NCBI GenBank assembly: GCA_022575985.1
Contig: JAKSXM010000177.1
Span: forward strand, 434,001-498,000
DNA from: Anagrus nilaparvatae
Lineage: Eukaryota > Arthropoda > Insecta > Hymenoptera > Mymaridae
Length of the DNA stretch: 64,000 nucleotides
Direction: 5' to 3'
Below, one piece after another: positions 12,133-23,621 of the stretch. The notes under the pieces were generated by a model. That model was not told the DNA's origin and did no database searches. It saw nothing but the letters and a program-made list of their open reading frames with translations. The position numbers and the translations under genes were made by a program. Every line of letters starts with the position of its first letter. Position 1 is the first letter of the stretch.

Positions 12133-13304
12133 CTAGCTGCCTCCGGCTCGCTTCGCTCACCTCGGCAACCGCCAAGGGGGCTGCGCCCCCCTGGACCCCT
12201 GCACCTTGATTTTTCCAAAGATATGTTGTTTTAGGTTACTCAATATTTTGTATAACAACCTTTTTTACCCGAATTATTATCTAAAATTTACTAAATCATA
12301 AAAATTACGGACGTTGGAACTCATGCGGATAATTAGTGATCAGCGATACAAAGCTTGATTACCCTTCCCTAGGATCCGCAAGTGGCAGTTGCTTCCCTCG
12401 ACTACCAATTCTAGGATTCTCCCTGATAATAGCTGTACAAGTTTCTTTTAGTTACTCTATTGAGCTACTAAATTAGTAACTGGTAAGAATTACAAATATA
12501 TATAATATATTAGTCCTAAACTTTCACAATTTTCGAAAAATGATTGTAACTTTTGACAGATCGAGCCGATTAGCTTGAAAATTTAGGTGGATACGTAAAA
12601 AATATGCCCGAATCGAATAAAATTCTTTTTGATAGTAAAATTTTTCCTCGGTTTTCCGTTTTTTTGGTTTTTTTTGAAAATTTGATAAAAATTTTTTTCT
12701 TGGAAATTCAGTTTTTTCAACATAAAAAATTTTTGTCGTTATCAATCGAAATAGAACCTAGCCTATGTTTTGACCCGTAATTTTTGCCGTCTTTTGCCGT
12801 AAAACCCATGTCTGTAGCTTTTATCGTGTTCTCGTTTATCGCGTTCGGACACACACACACACACACATAATTAAAGATTTATATATATATAGGATAGGAT
12901 AGGATAGGATAGGATAGGATTAGTCCTAAACTTTCACAATTTTCGAAAAATGATTGTAACTTTTGACAGATCGAGCCGATTAGCTTGAAAATTTAGGTGG
13001 ATACGTAAAATATATGCCCGAATCGAATAAAATTCTTTTTGATAGTAAAATTTTTCCTCGGTTTTCCGTTTTTTTGGTTTTTTTTGAAAATTTGATAAAA
13101 ATTTTTTTCTTGGAAATTCAGTTTTTTCAACATAAAAAATTTTTGTCGTTATCAATCGAAATAGAACCTAGCCTATGTTTTGACCCGTAATTTTTGCCGT
13201 CTTTTGCCGTAAAACCCATGTCTGTAGCTTTTATCGTGTTCTCGTTTATCGCGTTCGGACACACACACACACACACATAATTAAAGATTTATATATATAT
13301 AGGA
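12133..13304 (-). mobile_element. Non-autonomous Helitron with duplicated 5' region
   Basis: Read on the minus strand, the element starts TCCTATATATATATAAATC at 13304 and ends with a GC-rich segment (GAGCGAAGCGAGCCGGAGGC) followed by CTAG at 12136-12133. It is flanked by A on the 5' side and T on the 3' side. A TC start, a hairpin-like 3' region, a CTAG end and insertion between A and T with no target duplication are the hallmarks of canonical Helitrons. At 1,172 bp it has no Rep/helicase frame, so it depends on proteins made elsewhere. The 5' part is present twice in tandem (see 12511-13304). Confidence 0.85.
12511..13304 (-). repeat. Tandem duplication of the Helitron 5' region, period 410 bp
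   Basis: The segments 12511-12890 and 12921-13304 are nearly identical. TAGTCCTAAACTTTCAC begins both, exactly 410 bp apart, and (AC)n followed by TAATTAAAGATTTATATATA ends both. The junction is six perfect AGGAT pentamers (12891-12920), which on the minus strand reiterate the Helitron's own ATCCT start. The 73-codon frames found in both copies differ at one residue. They are Lys/Phe-rich without a known domain, so I read them as non-coding. Confidence 0.9.
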
Positions 13305-15066
13305 TTTATGAATATTAAACATGAAAAATATGACAAGATTTAGTATCTTCTAAGCTTTGAAAATTAGAGATACATCAAGAAGATCATAAATAATGAAGTA
13401 ATAATCAAAATATAGAATGATAGAGAATCAAAATGTGATTTTCAAAGGTTAAGCAAGTGTAATCTGGACTTAGATCTAAGACAATGTAAAGTGTAATCAG
13501 ATTTAGTCAATTATTTTAATTTATAAAAGAGATTAACATTGGAGTCAAGATGGTTCAAAGATTATTTGAATGTATATTTGCAAGTTCTCAAAAAGCAGCT
13601 CTTAACGGAAGAAATTTAAGTGCATATTTTAAAGACAAAATGTAAATAAAAAAATAAAATTGCTGTTAAGAATCCTAATGTGTCCCTGAGTTATAAATAA
13701 TATAAAGGATTGATATATGTATCAATATCAGCTTCTCTGTAACTGTAAATAACGTTTTACAATGACTAAAATTGCGTTTGTTACTATTTATACAAAATAT
13801 TTAAAATTTATGAAAAGCCGAGAGATTTTTAAAAATAAGTTACAGTTCGATTAAAAATATAGGTAAGAATAGCGACACATGCATACACATATATTAAATA
13901 AAATCCGCGAATATGTAGCTAAGAAGAAGGGAAACCGAGTAAACCAGTAGGTTAAAGTGACCAGCAAGGCCGATATTCGGTGACTGACCCTTCTAAAAAT
14001 AGGTCACGTTTTTTTATTGATAATATAATTATGCGTCGCCGGCCATTATGTTAATTTAATTTTCATAATAAATGTATAGATTATTGATAAAGTTTTGTAA
14101 ATATAAGGGCTATGATAAGTATTACGTTTATTTTGATACCAGGAAAATATAGACTGTGATTTGTGATTTTAATGAAAACTCGTGATTAGTAGAAAACACA
14201 AACGAGGAAAAATAGAATTTTATATTATGTTCCCGCGTGTTTCCTTATATATTTTTAATTATAATTATCGTAGCGACAGTTTTCATTAATTGTGTATTTT
14301 TGGAATTGATTAAGTGAACATTTGATTTTGATTAATGAAGTTAGATATCCTAAGAAAGATAAGTATCTTTGGAATCCAATTTCAGAAAGGAATAAAATTT
14401 ACTGACGACAAAGAAGAATTAAATGAAAAAGAATTGTGAATCCATGCCGGCATATTATTGGTCACATTTCCATATTAGAATTTATGGAAAGAGAAGAATT
14501 TTGAGCAGTACCAGATATCATAGATAATGGTAGGCAAAGATGATATCTTCAACACCTTGATTTTTGACGACAAAGGGAAGCCCGAAACTATTCATGTATT
14601 TAAAAACGCGTGTCTGTGTGTGTGTGTGTGTCGCGATTGTTAACAGTTATTAAAAATTTTAATAGAGGCAGTGAATTTTGATAATAAATAACGACAGTGA
14701 AATTATGATTTAGATAAAATATATTAAATAAATTATGATTATGATAATAACAGTGATATTTAAATTACAGAAACAGTGAAAATTGATGTTATTAGAAAAT
14801 AAGTAATTTTTGTAATAATTAGTTGAATAAAAGTATGTTTTTTTTATGGTTAAAATTTATAAAAATAACTAAAACATTAGATAATTAAGAAAATAAAATC
14901 ATTTTATATGACATATTAATTAAAAATAAAATCTAATAAAAACATTTGCACATAAAATCTACAAAAGAATACAAATAATGTAGGTTAACATCATAAAAAT
15001 GTCATAAAATAATAAAAAAGAAATTCATTATACTTTTCTTCTCAAAGAAAAAAAAAATATATATAA
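13305..15066. other. A+T-rich stretch with a weak coding-like segment
   Basis: No supported gene. A (TG)n microsatellite lies at 14611-14631. The segment 14335-14600 is less A+T-biased. It has a 34-codon ATG frame (MKLDILRKISIFGIQ, ending ELNEKEL) and, in a shifted frame, NCESMPAYYWSHFHIRIYGK. It may be a decayed transposon frame. The patch 13930-14040 has several GGTCAC/GTGACC-like repeats of unknown meaning. Confidence 0.45.
14611..14631. repeat. (TG)n microsatellite
   Basis: A TG dinucleotide run with one interruption (GTGTCTGTGTG...). It is an ordinary eukaryotic microsatellite. Confidence 0.85.
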
Positions 15067-16923
15067 GGGCATATCTCACCAAGTGGTTATATTGCATATA
15101 TGAGGGTTTTAATGAAAATCCAGGTTTCTGTTTAAAAAAAAAATTATTGAAATTTATTTAAATATATTTCTTCTCAAGCCTCAAGAAATTTTTTGCCTAA
15201 TTTTTTTAATGATTATGAAATAACAGCCTTGGAATGATTCGAAACCCTAATATTTTGTTGGTAACCTTCTTAAGTTTTTTAAATTCTTAACATTACAGAG
15301 GGAATGCCGTAAAACTATTTGCCTTTTTATAAATAGATTTTGATAAATTAATGATATATTTAATTTCTTCACATAATTAAAACAGTGTGCTCCTTTACTA
15401 AAAAAAATTCTGCTAGCTGAAATATGGGGAACCACATTTTCTAATAAACACGACCAAAGAAAGTTTTTTAAGCCACAAATGAATGCCGTGAACAATTTTT
15501 ACTTCTAACTATTCTCAAAATGCTATACAATATTTGACAATTTGAAAGTGATTCGAGAAAAACTGGTGCCTCCAATAATTTAGTAGATATCGACATCAAA
15601 AGGCTTTGTTGTCGATGCGTAATTTTGGTACTAAAATCACATTTTTTAATGGCACTCGTTCAATTTTTAAAAAATCTTCGCAAAATCTTTTGTGATTTAT
15701 GTAAAATGTTATAAGATTTCAGTTAAAAAAAACGGCATAGCTTAATTCAATGCGTTGTATGTATAAACTGCAGTTTTATATAAACTAATCGTACAATTTC
15801 GAAGCGTTGTTTACCAATAACCTAAAAATAACAAACGTGTAAGAATTACGTATATTTCATTCTTATAGTTCAAAAAAGATGTTTTTGATTTGAATTTAGT
15901 GCTTTAAAAAAATAAATAAAATTTTGTAGCTGTAGGTCATACTTAGTGGATCATTAAAATCTGTATTTCAAGAAATATACATTTTGAAAAAAATCAAAAA
16001 CTCTAAAAAAATGTTTCAAAAATCATAAAAGGCACAACTAAATGATTTAATAAATTATAATAAGATAATGCGATCATATTTTAACCAGTGGTGGATTCAG
16101 AAAAGGGCCTAAAGGGTGGGGCGCTTAAGCAAAATTTTGTATGTTTTCTTATGAAATTTGTATAAAAAAACAAAATTTTGAATAATTTATTTGAATAATT
16201 ATTGAATAATTATAACTACAGCTACAAAAATTATGAATAAAAAACATGCATTTTTGGGAGCTCAGGGGAGAAAATCACCCTTACCACCCCCCTTTTGATC
16301 CACCCATGATTTTAGCAGTAGTCAAATAAAAATTAGGTATAACGATAAAGAATTTTTAAAACAATTATTTAGTAATAGGAAGTTTAAAGACAAATAATTT
16401 GAATGCTTTGAGTGTTTTTTTGAAACAAACAGGAACTTTTCTTACATATTAAAATTTTGTAAAACTGCAAAAATAAAAATTTTTTTTAAATAATTTTTTA
16501 ATAACTAATATGTTAACTATATTTTAGACTTTATGTGAGCAATGAGTTAAAGATTCAGGGAGCTTAGCCTAGCTATACCTATAGCGCAGTCGGTAGAACA
16601 TTTAATTTTTTGTTTATAAAAAAATTAAAAATATATCTTCTTATTATTGGTTTTTGGACAGAAATAAAATTTATTATTATATACCTCTATATTTTCCAGT
16701 ATTTTTGAGAACTAATTTCATCATTTAGTAATTATAACCTTAAATATATTTTTTAATTTAAGAAGTTCATTTATCAAACGCCGTAGCTTAAAATTAAGTT
16801 ACGCAAAGAAAATCTTAATTCTTATTGTTCTATTAAACTTCTGTCCAAATGTCATTAATGTGCTCTCAAAAATAAAATTTATTTTATAAAATTAGAAATA
16901 TAACCACTTGGTGAGATATGCCC
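15067..16923. mobile_element. DNA transposon remnant with perfect 27-bp terminal inverted repeats
   Basis: GGGCATATCTCACCAAGTGG and the next seven bases (15067-15093) are matched exactly by their reverse complement at 16897-16923. The flanks are ATAA on both sides (15063-15066 and 16924-16927), a possible 4-bp target duplication, although the flanks are too A+T-rich to be sure. The 1,857-bp interior has no intact transposase. A minus frame at 15247-15495 (82 codons, with FLWSCLLENVVPHIS and KNLKNLRRLPTKY) may be a scrap of one, but I cannot place it. A tRNA-like A box lies inside near the right end. The superfamily is unassigned. Confidence 0.8.
16571..16605 (+). other. tRNA-like 5' half with an exact A box
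   Basis: TAGCGCAGTCGG (16582-16593) fits the tRNA A-box consensus TRGYNNARNNGG at every position, and TAGAACAT follows as in a D arm. Downstream the anticodon and T arms are missing and the sequence becomes A/T only. It is therefore a tRNA-derived scrap, not a tRNA gene. It lies inside the transposon at 15067-16923. Confidence 0.45.
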
Positions 16924-16927
16924 ATAA

Positions 16928-18514
16928 ATGTATAGTTCAAATTTAGATGATTCAAATTCATCATTTCTTTAGAATGTCCCTTCAACTTAAAAATATAATT
17001 TGTCAAACCTCAAATGTCTTACATATATATATATGTATAATAAAAAAAAGCGAGTCATATTATTCTGCTTCTATGGAATATCAAAGAATATATAACAGCA
17101 TATTTTCAACGTGAAATATCATATATGAACTCTAAACGAATATCAAAATACATACACATATACGTAGATTTAAAAAGAATTTTCTTTGAAATTTATCAAA
17201 ATCAAGTTATAAAAAAATTTTTTATATTTACAACATTGATTAACGTACTTTTTTTGTAGCACTGAATTTTTTTATGCTTGAATTATTTTAAAAAAATATT
17301 TAAATTTACAAAAAATTTTTGTAAGAAAAAGTTTTTCATATAAATAACTGTTTAATATTAAATTTTTGTATTTGTATTTTTATCATACCTTCGTTTTTAA
17401 GATTTTATGGTCGTATTCGAAATGAAAATTAAGTCAGACTCACCTGTAACAAAAAATGAAATAATGTTAGTAATTTTTCATATAAATAGAATCTTTTTTT
17501 AAACTTATATTTTATAGTAAATAAACGATTTTTTTTTTTTTTTTTGATAAATAGTTTTAAAACAAAAACTTTGTTTTAAAACTTAAGGAAAAGTTCTGAT
17601 TCTTTTTTAAGATTTATAGGATGTCTGTTATAAGTATAAAACTAATTGAACGTTATTTGTGAAAATTACTTAGATGAATCAATAAAAAATTTTTATTGAA
17701 TATAAAAATAAAATAAATAAGGATTTATTTTTAGAATATTTATTGATATTTCTTGCAAATAAGAAAAAAGCTTTTTGTTACGTTATTAAATAAAATAATT
17801 TACTTTTTTTGCTTAGAGATTTCATGTTGGTTTACAACTGGATTATTTCGATTCCATTAATACGATAAAAGTAAATGTAGTATCAAGTAAGTAGTAAAAA
17901 TATGTAAATTACACAAAGAAAACATCTTTTTTTGAATTTTTTGAAAAATTTAATTACGTACCTTTAGGATTTAATTTAATTAAGATTAAATACTAAGATT
18001 AGTTTTAAGGTAATTTTTAAGTTTACCTAAAAGGAGCAGAATTTCTAACAAGCTGTATTAAAATTTTCTTAATGGTTTTAAATATAGTTTTTTCTTTATT
18101 TTAAATTAAAAGTTATGTTTTTTTAAATTACAAAGAAGCTAAGTTAAAAGATTTTTTCATGCTTCCAACATTTAAAATATAATTTAACTGAAGCTTAATT
18201 AAAAGGGATAAATTTACAGAAGCGTTGAATTATAACCTACTCTTAACTGAAACTTAGATCACTGTTGATGAACTTTTGATAAGAAAGATTTTCAAATCCA
18301 AGAAAAACGAATCATAGGTAGAAATTTTCAACTTATAACTCTTTAATAATTTTTCGATTTTTAATATGGCATTCCTTATATAAATTTGGGCATAGCCTTT
18401 CACTCAGTTGTTTAAGATGCACATTCCCATTATTAAATAATAATTCTGAAAAAAATACAAATAAAGATTCATTTATTTTAATCAAAAGAAATTAATAGGA
18501 GTACATGGTTACCC
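16928..18514. other. A+T-rich non-coding stretch
   Basis: I see no gene. Poly-T and poly-A tracts dominate (for example 17530-17545), with no GC-richer islands. Confidence 0.65.
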
Positions 18515-18515
18515 A

Positions 18516-18566
18516 AGGCACGTACCCACCAGTGGGGCCAAGGAGTCATGACTACCCCTCCGTGAA
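18516..18566 (-). repeat. Fragment of a repeat shared with 58548-58815
   Basis: GGCACGTACCCACCAGTGGG, then GCCAAGGAGTCATGACTACC and CCTCC, resembles the pair of segments GATACGTGCCTG and GGGGGTCAAGGGGCCATGGC, CCCTCCC near 58560-58810. It is a short diverged fragment that lies just outside the piggyBac-like element. Confidence 0.5.
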
Positions 18567-18632
18567 AAGTAACTGTAACCAAAATATTCTAACCCCGTTT
18601 GACACCCACCACACAGAAAAAACCGAACCAAA

Positions 18633-19907
18633 TTAACCCTCCGAGAACACCGTGGGTCGATTTGACCTAGAACCTTGTGTTTAACGCGTTGTACCTTACA
18701 GGGATTTTAAAATTTGGCAGTTTTATAGTTTTCTATTATTAGTTTAAGAGTTAAACTATAGGTTCTGACAGTCAGTGTTGCTCAAAAAGCAGTTCAGTAG
18801 TCACAGTGAAGCGACTAAGTTTTTTACTGGGTCTATTTGAACCCAGTGTGTTCAAAGCATAGGTTTTGCAAAAAAATTAACAAATTTTATTTAAAATTAA
18901 AATTCAGTTTACTGGGTGATAAAAAGAGGCTAAAAGCATACAAAATTATTTTGTGTGTATATATAAATATATTTTAGTACACTATTCCTTATAACTTATA
19001 ATTTGTGCCATACCTATTCTACAACTCGCTCTACCAAGCGATGCGTTCAGTATGCTTGATCAAGCAAGCGTTAATTCAAGAATTTTGTATTCATGCAAAT
19101 ATTTGAATTCTGACCCTTCAAAAAAACTGTCTGCCAAAAATGCTTTGCAGCAAGTAACAATGCATCTGATCAAGCCTCAATTGCTTGAAAGATTAAAAAG
19201 TCCAAATCGGCGTATTACTTTACGAAAAGGTATTGAAACTGTTCGTGGAATTAAATGTCCTCGACCACTAAATTATGAACGACCTCACTTAAAAAAAAGA
19301 TTAAGATGTGGATTTTCAAGCAGGACAGAAAAACTAATAATCAATGTCCATATTGCCAGCGTCCAATGTGCGATAATCACCGCGTCTACGTCTGCAACGA
19401 CTGTGTAGAGTATGAAGACTAATTTTTCTTATTGTTAGTCAATGTAATAAAATTTAATTTACCATCAAAAATAGATTTTTATACTTTTTTTTTGTAAAAA
19501 AAAAACTTTTTTATTGTATTTTTACTAAAAAAAAAAAAAAAATTTTTACCTCAAAAATGACCTTTTTCAATATTCAAAAGAAATACCATTTTTTAAAGGT
19601 ACACTATAAGGTTATTTTTTTTATTCTCATACATATTGACAACACAAATCTACCTTCTTAGCTAAAATATTAAAATTTGCCAATTTTACAGGTAATAATG
19701 TAAAGTGCAATTTTTTGAAAAATGACTTTTTCAAACGCTTTTAAAAGTACTTAAAATAATTCAAGCATACATCTAAACCTATAAATATCAATTAAAATAC
19801 TTCAAATTATCACTTCCTACAATGGTAAGTCATTATCTTTGTTGATTCGGAGATATAGATTTTTAAAGTGTGAATAGGGTCATATTGACCCACATTGTTC
19901 TTATTGG
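18633..19907 (+). mobile_element. Internally deleted piggyBac-like element
   Basis: The left end is TTAA (18633-18636) followed by CCCTCCGAGAACACCGTGGG, TCGATTTGACC. The right end, GGTCATATTGACCCACATTG, TTCTTATTGG (19878-19907), is a diverged inverted copy of it. A TTAA target and CCCT-type ends define piggyBac elements. The right-hand TTAA has decayed. At about 1.27 kb the element keeps only the last part of its transposase gene (19052-19422), in the orientation expected, so it cannot move alone. A subterminal GGGTCTATTTGAACCCA near 18830 echoes the terminal repeat. Confidence 0.8.
19052..19422 (+). pseudogene. piggyBac transposase, C-terminal remnant with frameshift
   Basis: This is the end of a piggyBac-family transposase (cut-and-paste at TTAA). 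MLDQASVNSRILYSCKYLN matches the conserved last part of the catalytic domain region (the lDxaxxNxxilY pattern). LQQVTMHLIKPQLLERL and the basic PHLKKRLRC lead to the cysteine-rich C-terminal zinc-binding domain. The first reading frame runs on to 19408, but after CGF (about 19316) the CxxC segment continues in another frame (QCPYCQRPMCDNH, then CNDC) to a stop at 19420-19422. The shift is consistent with loss of one base. The family protein is several hundred residues long, so the whole catalytic core is missing here. Confidence 0.8.
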
Positions 19908-19909
19908 TG

Positions 19910-20454
19910 CAAAATATATAATTTTTTACTCCCCTAAAAATTATAAAACATAAATTTAGAAAATTGATTTTTCTTGTAAAATATTTTTCAATTACTCATT
20001 ATCATTAATTAATAAAAATTTCCATCATTCATTAATTTAATTATATTAAAATTTATAAAATATTGAAAAAATTAGTTTTTATTGTTAAAAAATTGTAATA
20101 GAAAATTAACTCTTTTAAAATTACAATATTAAATATTCAAATATTTCAATTCAATGTTAATTATAAACTTAATAAAGCATATTTATTTTAATTGGATTTC
20201 AAAATATTTCGTTTTTATTATCTCTTTGTATTATTACAAAATTTTAATTAATGAAGTTCTGATAATATTTAAATAAATTGTTGTATTTATTATGACCTTT
20301 ATATTTTTATACGAATATTTTTTGCTATTTTATTATTTACAATTATCTGGAATTTTCTAGGTTATGATTTTGTATAAATAAATAATGAAATGAAGAAAGG
20401 GTATTTTTTATATTTAAAGATTTTATATTTTTACTTTTATATTTATTTAAAGTA
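19910..20454. other. A+T-rich non-coding stretch
   Basis: I see nothing gene-like. Poly-A and poly-T tracts lie between two mobile elements. Confidence 0.65.
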
Positions 20455-20456
20455 TA

Positions 20457-21182
20457 TGGGTGGTTTTCACTGTAACTATATAGTTTTTTATTGCTTACGG
20501 CACAACACTAATTATATTTTTTAAAAAATTTTTTTTGTATTTTAATGTTTATCAAAGTCCAAAAACCTAAAATTTTCAGTGGTACTGTTACAAATGTAAA
20601 AATAAATTCTACGTGTTATTCTTATGGGATTTTTTTATTTATGCAGACGGTGGCGACATTTTTTTTTGTAAAAGCGTTTTAAAAATTTAATAGGTTTAAT
20701 TTTCATAGTTAAAGCTTTCATATTTAAAATTTTAAGTTTTCCACGGTTCATATATGAGTAGTTGAGTGAAAAAAAAAATACAACAGTGCTTTCAAGTGCA
20801 TAAATATAGAGTGCGCTCCCATAAAAGGTGGGAAGCTTAAAAATAGCTAAAATTGGGGGACAGAATTATATGTGACGATAAGCTAAGAGAATTGCATGAA
20901 AATTTGTTTCGTTGAAAAAAATGAGTTTTTGGGACCTAAATACGTCATATGCATCCTACAGAAAAATTTAAGTTCAAATTTTAAGCCGTTTGTTAATACT
21001 CAAAGTTTACAGTTAAGCAAAAGGACAGCAGACGGTGGCGACAATTTGAACACATATGCTCCAGAAAATTTTTTTATTAAGTTACCAATATATTTTAAAA
21101 GAAAAAAAAAGTGTAAAAGAGCTTTAGTTTCGGATATAAATGGAGGGGACACTATGTATACCGTTCCTGCGAAAACCACCCA
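20457..21182. mobile_element. TA-flanked inverted-repeat element, 726 bp
   Basis: TGGGTGGTTTTC (20457-20468) is inverted exactly as GAAAACCACCCA (21171-21182), with TA on both outer sides. GCAGACGGTGGCGACA occurs twice inside as a direct repeat (near 20644 and 21027). The 100-codon frame over 20896-21198 has no known domain and runs out through the element end, so I do not call it a gene. TA duplication points to a Tc1/mariner-type mobiliser (inference). The ends resemble those of the elements at 22216 and 40061. Confidence 0.65.
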
Positions 21183-21184
21183 TA

Positions 21185-22212
21185 TATATATTCGTTGATA
21201 ATAATAATGAAATTTTCATTTTGACAAAGGAATACACAAAAAGAAAAACAATGCTTGATACATTTTATAATTTGATGAAGTATTAATTTATATGAGAGTA
21301 GCTCAAACATAAATTTATATAAAGGCACGTATCTAAAAAAATTTTATTATGAATAGAAAGGAAATTATGATAATAGCAATAACCTAATAATACAGCAGCA
21401 AAAACAAATATATTTTTAGTTTTAAAGTTTAGATGAATAAATTTAAATTTAATAGCATTTTTTTTATAATTTAGCAAAATTATATCTACATGTACTGTTT
21501 ACTTTTAAGTGCTGTTAACGAAAAAGTGAAAATAACATTGTTTCTTATAGGAGAATTGAAAGTTCGATCGAGGAGAGCCTATTTATTCAGTGGTAATTCT
21601 TAGGAGTATTTAAATGATCCTGTATCATCTTATTTATTGTTAAATCATTAAAAATCAAAGCAATTTTTTAGAATATTTACCAATACAAATACTAAAATCA
21701 CTAAAATCACTTATAAGACAAAACTTAAGAAAAATAGCAAAATAGACAATTTTTTATTTACAAAATAAAGAAGAAAAATATATTCCCGAATTTCTGACAT
21801 ACAATTTAAGTTGAACATGTCCACATGCATGTAAAAAAGAAGCTTACATCCTTGATATATTATATATTATGCACATTACATTAAAATACCTAAAGAAAAC
21901 AATTTTTTACACGTCTTATAAGAGATCAACAATAAAATAAAATTCAAATTATCACGACTTAACATAAAACAGAAACAAAATAGTACGAATGTTATTTTTT
22001 TTTCTCGAAAAAGTTTACATTCCTAGAAAGATAACACTTTGAACCGTAAAAATGTTAATGTCAGCAAAATGTTTTGTCTTTTATTTTTATATATTCCTTT
22101 TTTTAGCTGCTGTAAAAAAAATCCTTGAATAAAATATAAGAATCCGGTTTCACTTACTCACGTATTTTAAAAACATTGAAAATTTTTATATTTGCATATT
22201 ATTTTAAAGATA
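21185..22212. other. A+T-rich non-coding stretch
   Basis: No gene is supported. The minus-strand frame at 21283-21477 is an A+T-rich hydrophobic product without motifs. Confidence 0.6.
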
Positions 22213-22215
22213 ATA

Positions 22216-23618
22216 TGGGTAGATTTAAATGAAGTGAGTGCGACTTACATGGTCGGGTCTTCAAAACTGCCCCAAAGTGTTTTTTTCTGAAAGTACTACC
22301 AAAAATAAGTAACCAGCCCAATTTTTAGCCTCCCAGAGCGAAATCTCGATTTTTGGCAGCCATTTTAGTGTTTTTGAATGTCGTAAAAAAAGTAAGAAAA
22401 ATGAGTCATAATTTTTTTTATTATTGCTGTAAAAAACTCACATTATCATGAAAAATTTTTTCTTTTTAGGCCTGGATAGCAAATTTCCCTGGCTATCTGA
22501 TTCCGGGGTCAAAAATTTTTTTTTGAGTTGCGCATGCGCGAGGAATCGCTAAGATAGGCTGTTTTTTTTCAAAAGTTGATTTCTCAAATGCCTATTAGTA
22601 AAAAATCTTGTAACCAGCCTTAAAATTTTCGTTAAACCTTATATTTTTTGGCAAAAAAAACATTTCGATGGGACACTGCTTTTTGGGAGCTCTAAATAAA
22701 AAAATAGCAGCTTTCTAAACCTCATTTTTTACAAATTTCAAATTTCCCGCCAAGTCACGTGACCAATCAAAAATCTGATCAAAAATTTGGATTCCGCGGG
22801 AAATTTTACATAAGGATATATCTTTTCATGTTTTTAAGAGCGTTTATGTTAAAGCAGCGAAATTTTAAAATGAAAGATTAAAATATCTCATTTATTAAGG
22901 AATTTTTTTATTTTTTAAATTATTCCAAATTATTCAAAATTATTCAGAAAATTCTTTATTATTTCACTGTTTTTCGCCGCTTTAACATAAACGCTCTTAA
23001 AAACATGAAAAGATATATCCTTATGTAAAATTTCCCGCGGAATCCAAATTTTTTGTCAGATTTTTGATTGGTCACGTGACTTGGCGGGAAATTTGAAATT
23101 TGTAAAAAATGAGGTTTTGAAAGCTGCTATTTTTTTATCTAGAGCTCCCAAAAAGCAGTGTCCCATCGAAATGTTTTTTTTGCCAAAAAATATAAGGTTT
23201 AACGAAAATTTTAAGCCTGGTTACAAGATTTTTCACTTATAGGCATTTGAGAAATCGACTTTTGAAAAAAAAACAGCCTATCTTAGCGATTCCTTGCGCA
23301 TGCGCAACTCAAAAAAAATTTTTGACCCCGGAATCAGATAGCCAGGGAAATTTCCTATCCGGACTTAAATGGAAAAAATTTTTCATGATAATGTGAGTTT
23401 TTTACAGCAATAATAAAAAAAATTATGACTCATTTTTCTTACTTTTTTTACGACAGTCAAAAACACTAAAATGGCTGCCAAAAATCGAGATTTCGCTCTG
23501 GGAGGCTAAAAATTGGGCTGGTTACTTATTTTTGGTAGTACTTTCAGAAAAAAACACTTTGGGGCAGTTTTGAAGACCCGACCATGTAAGTCGCACTCAC
23601 TTCATTTAAATCTACCCA
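22216..23618. mobile_element. TA-flanked near-full-length palindrome, 1.4 kb
   Basis: TGGGTAGATTTAAATGAAGT at the left is inverted at the right end (ACTTCATTTAAATCTACCCA), with TA on both sides. Arms of about 690 bp are nearly identical through landmarks such as CGATTTTTGGCAGCCATTTT, TTGCGCATGCGC and GGTCACGTGACTTGGCGGG, and meet near 22917. The arms' high identity suggests recent insertion or arm homogenisation. No protein frame is present. A diverged relative of one arm lies at 44395-44675. Confidence 0.85.
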
Positions 23619-23621
23619 TAT

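Noticed and set aside
12524..13155. Two nearly identical 73-residue minus-strand reading frames
   Set aside because: They are the two copies of the tandem Helitron 5' module. The product is low-complexity and Lys/Phe-rich with no domain, so they are not genes.
13447..13480. Second 5S-like match (GGTTAAGCAAGTGTAATC... ACTTAGAT)
   Set aside because: Only short blocks agree with 5S, and the conserved GGATGGG part is missing, so it could be chance.
16571..16605. Functional tRNA gene
   Set aside because: The A box is exact, but the anticodon arm, T arm and B box are missing.
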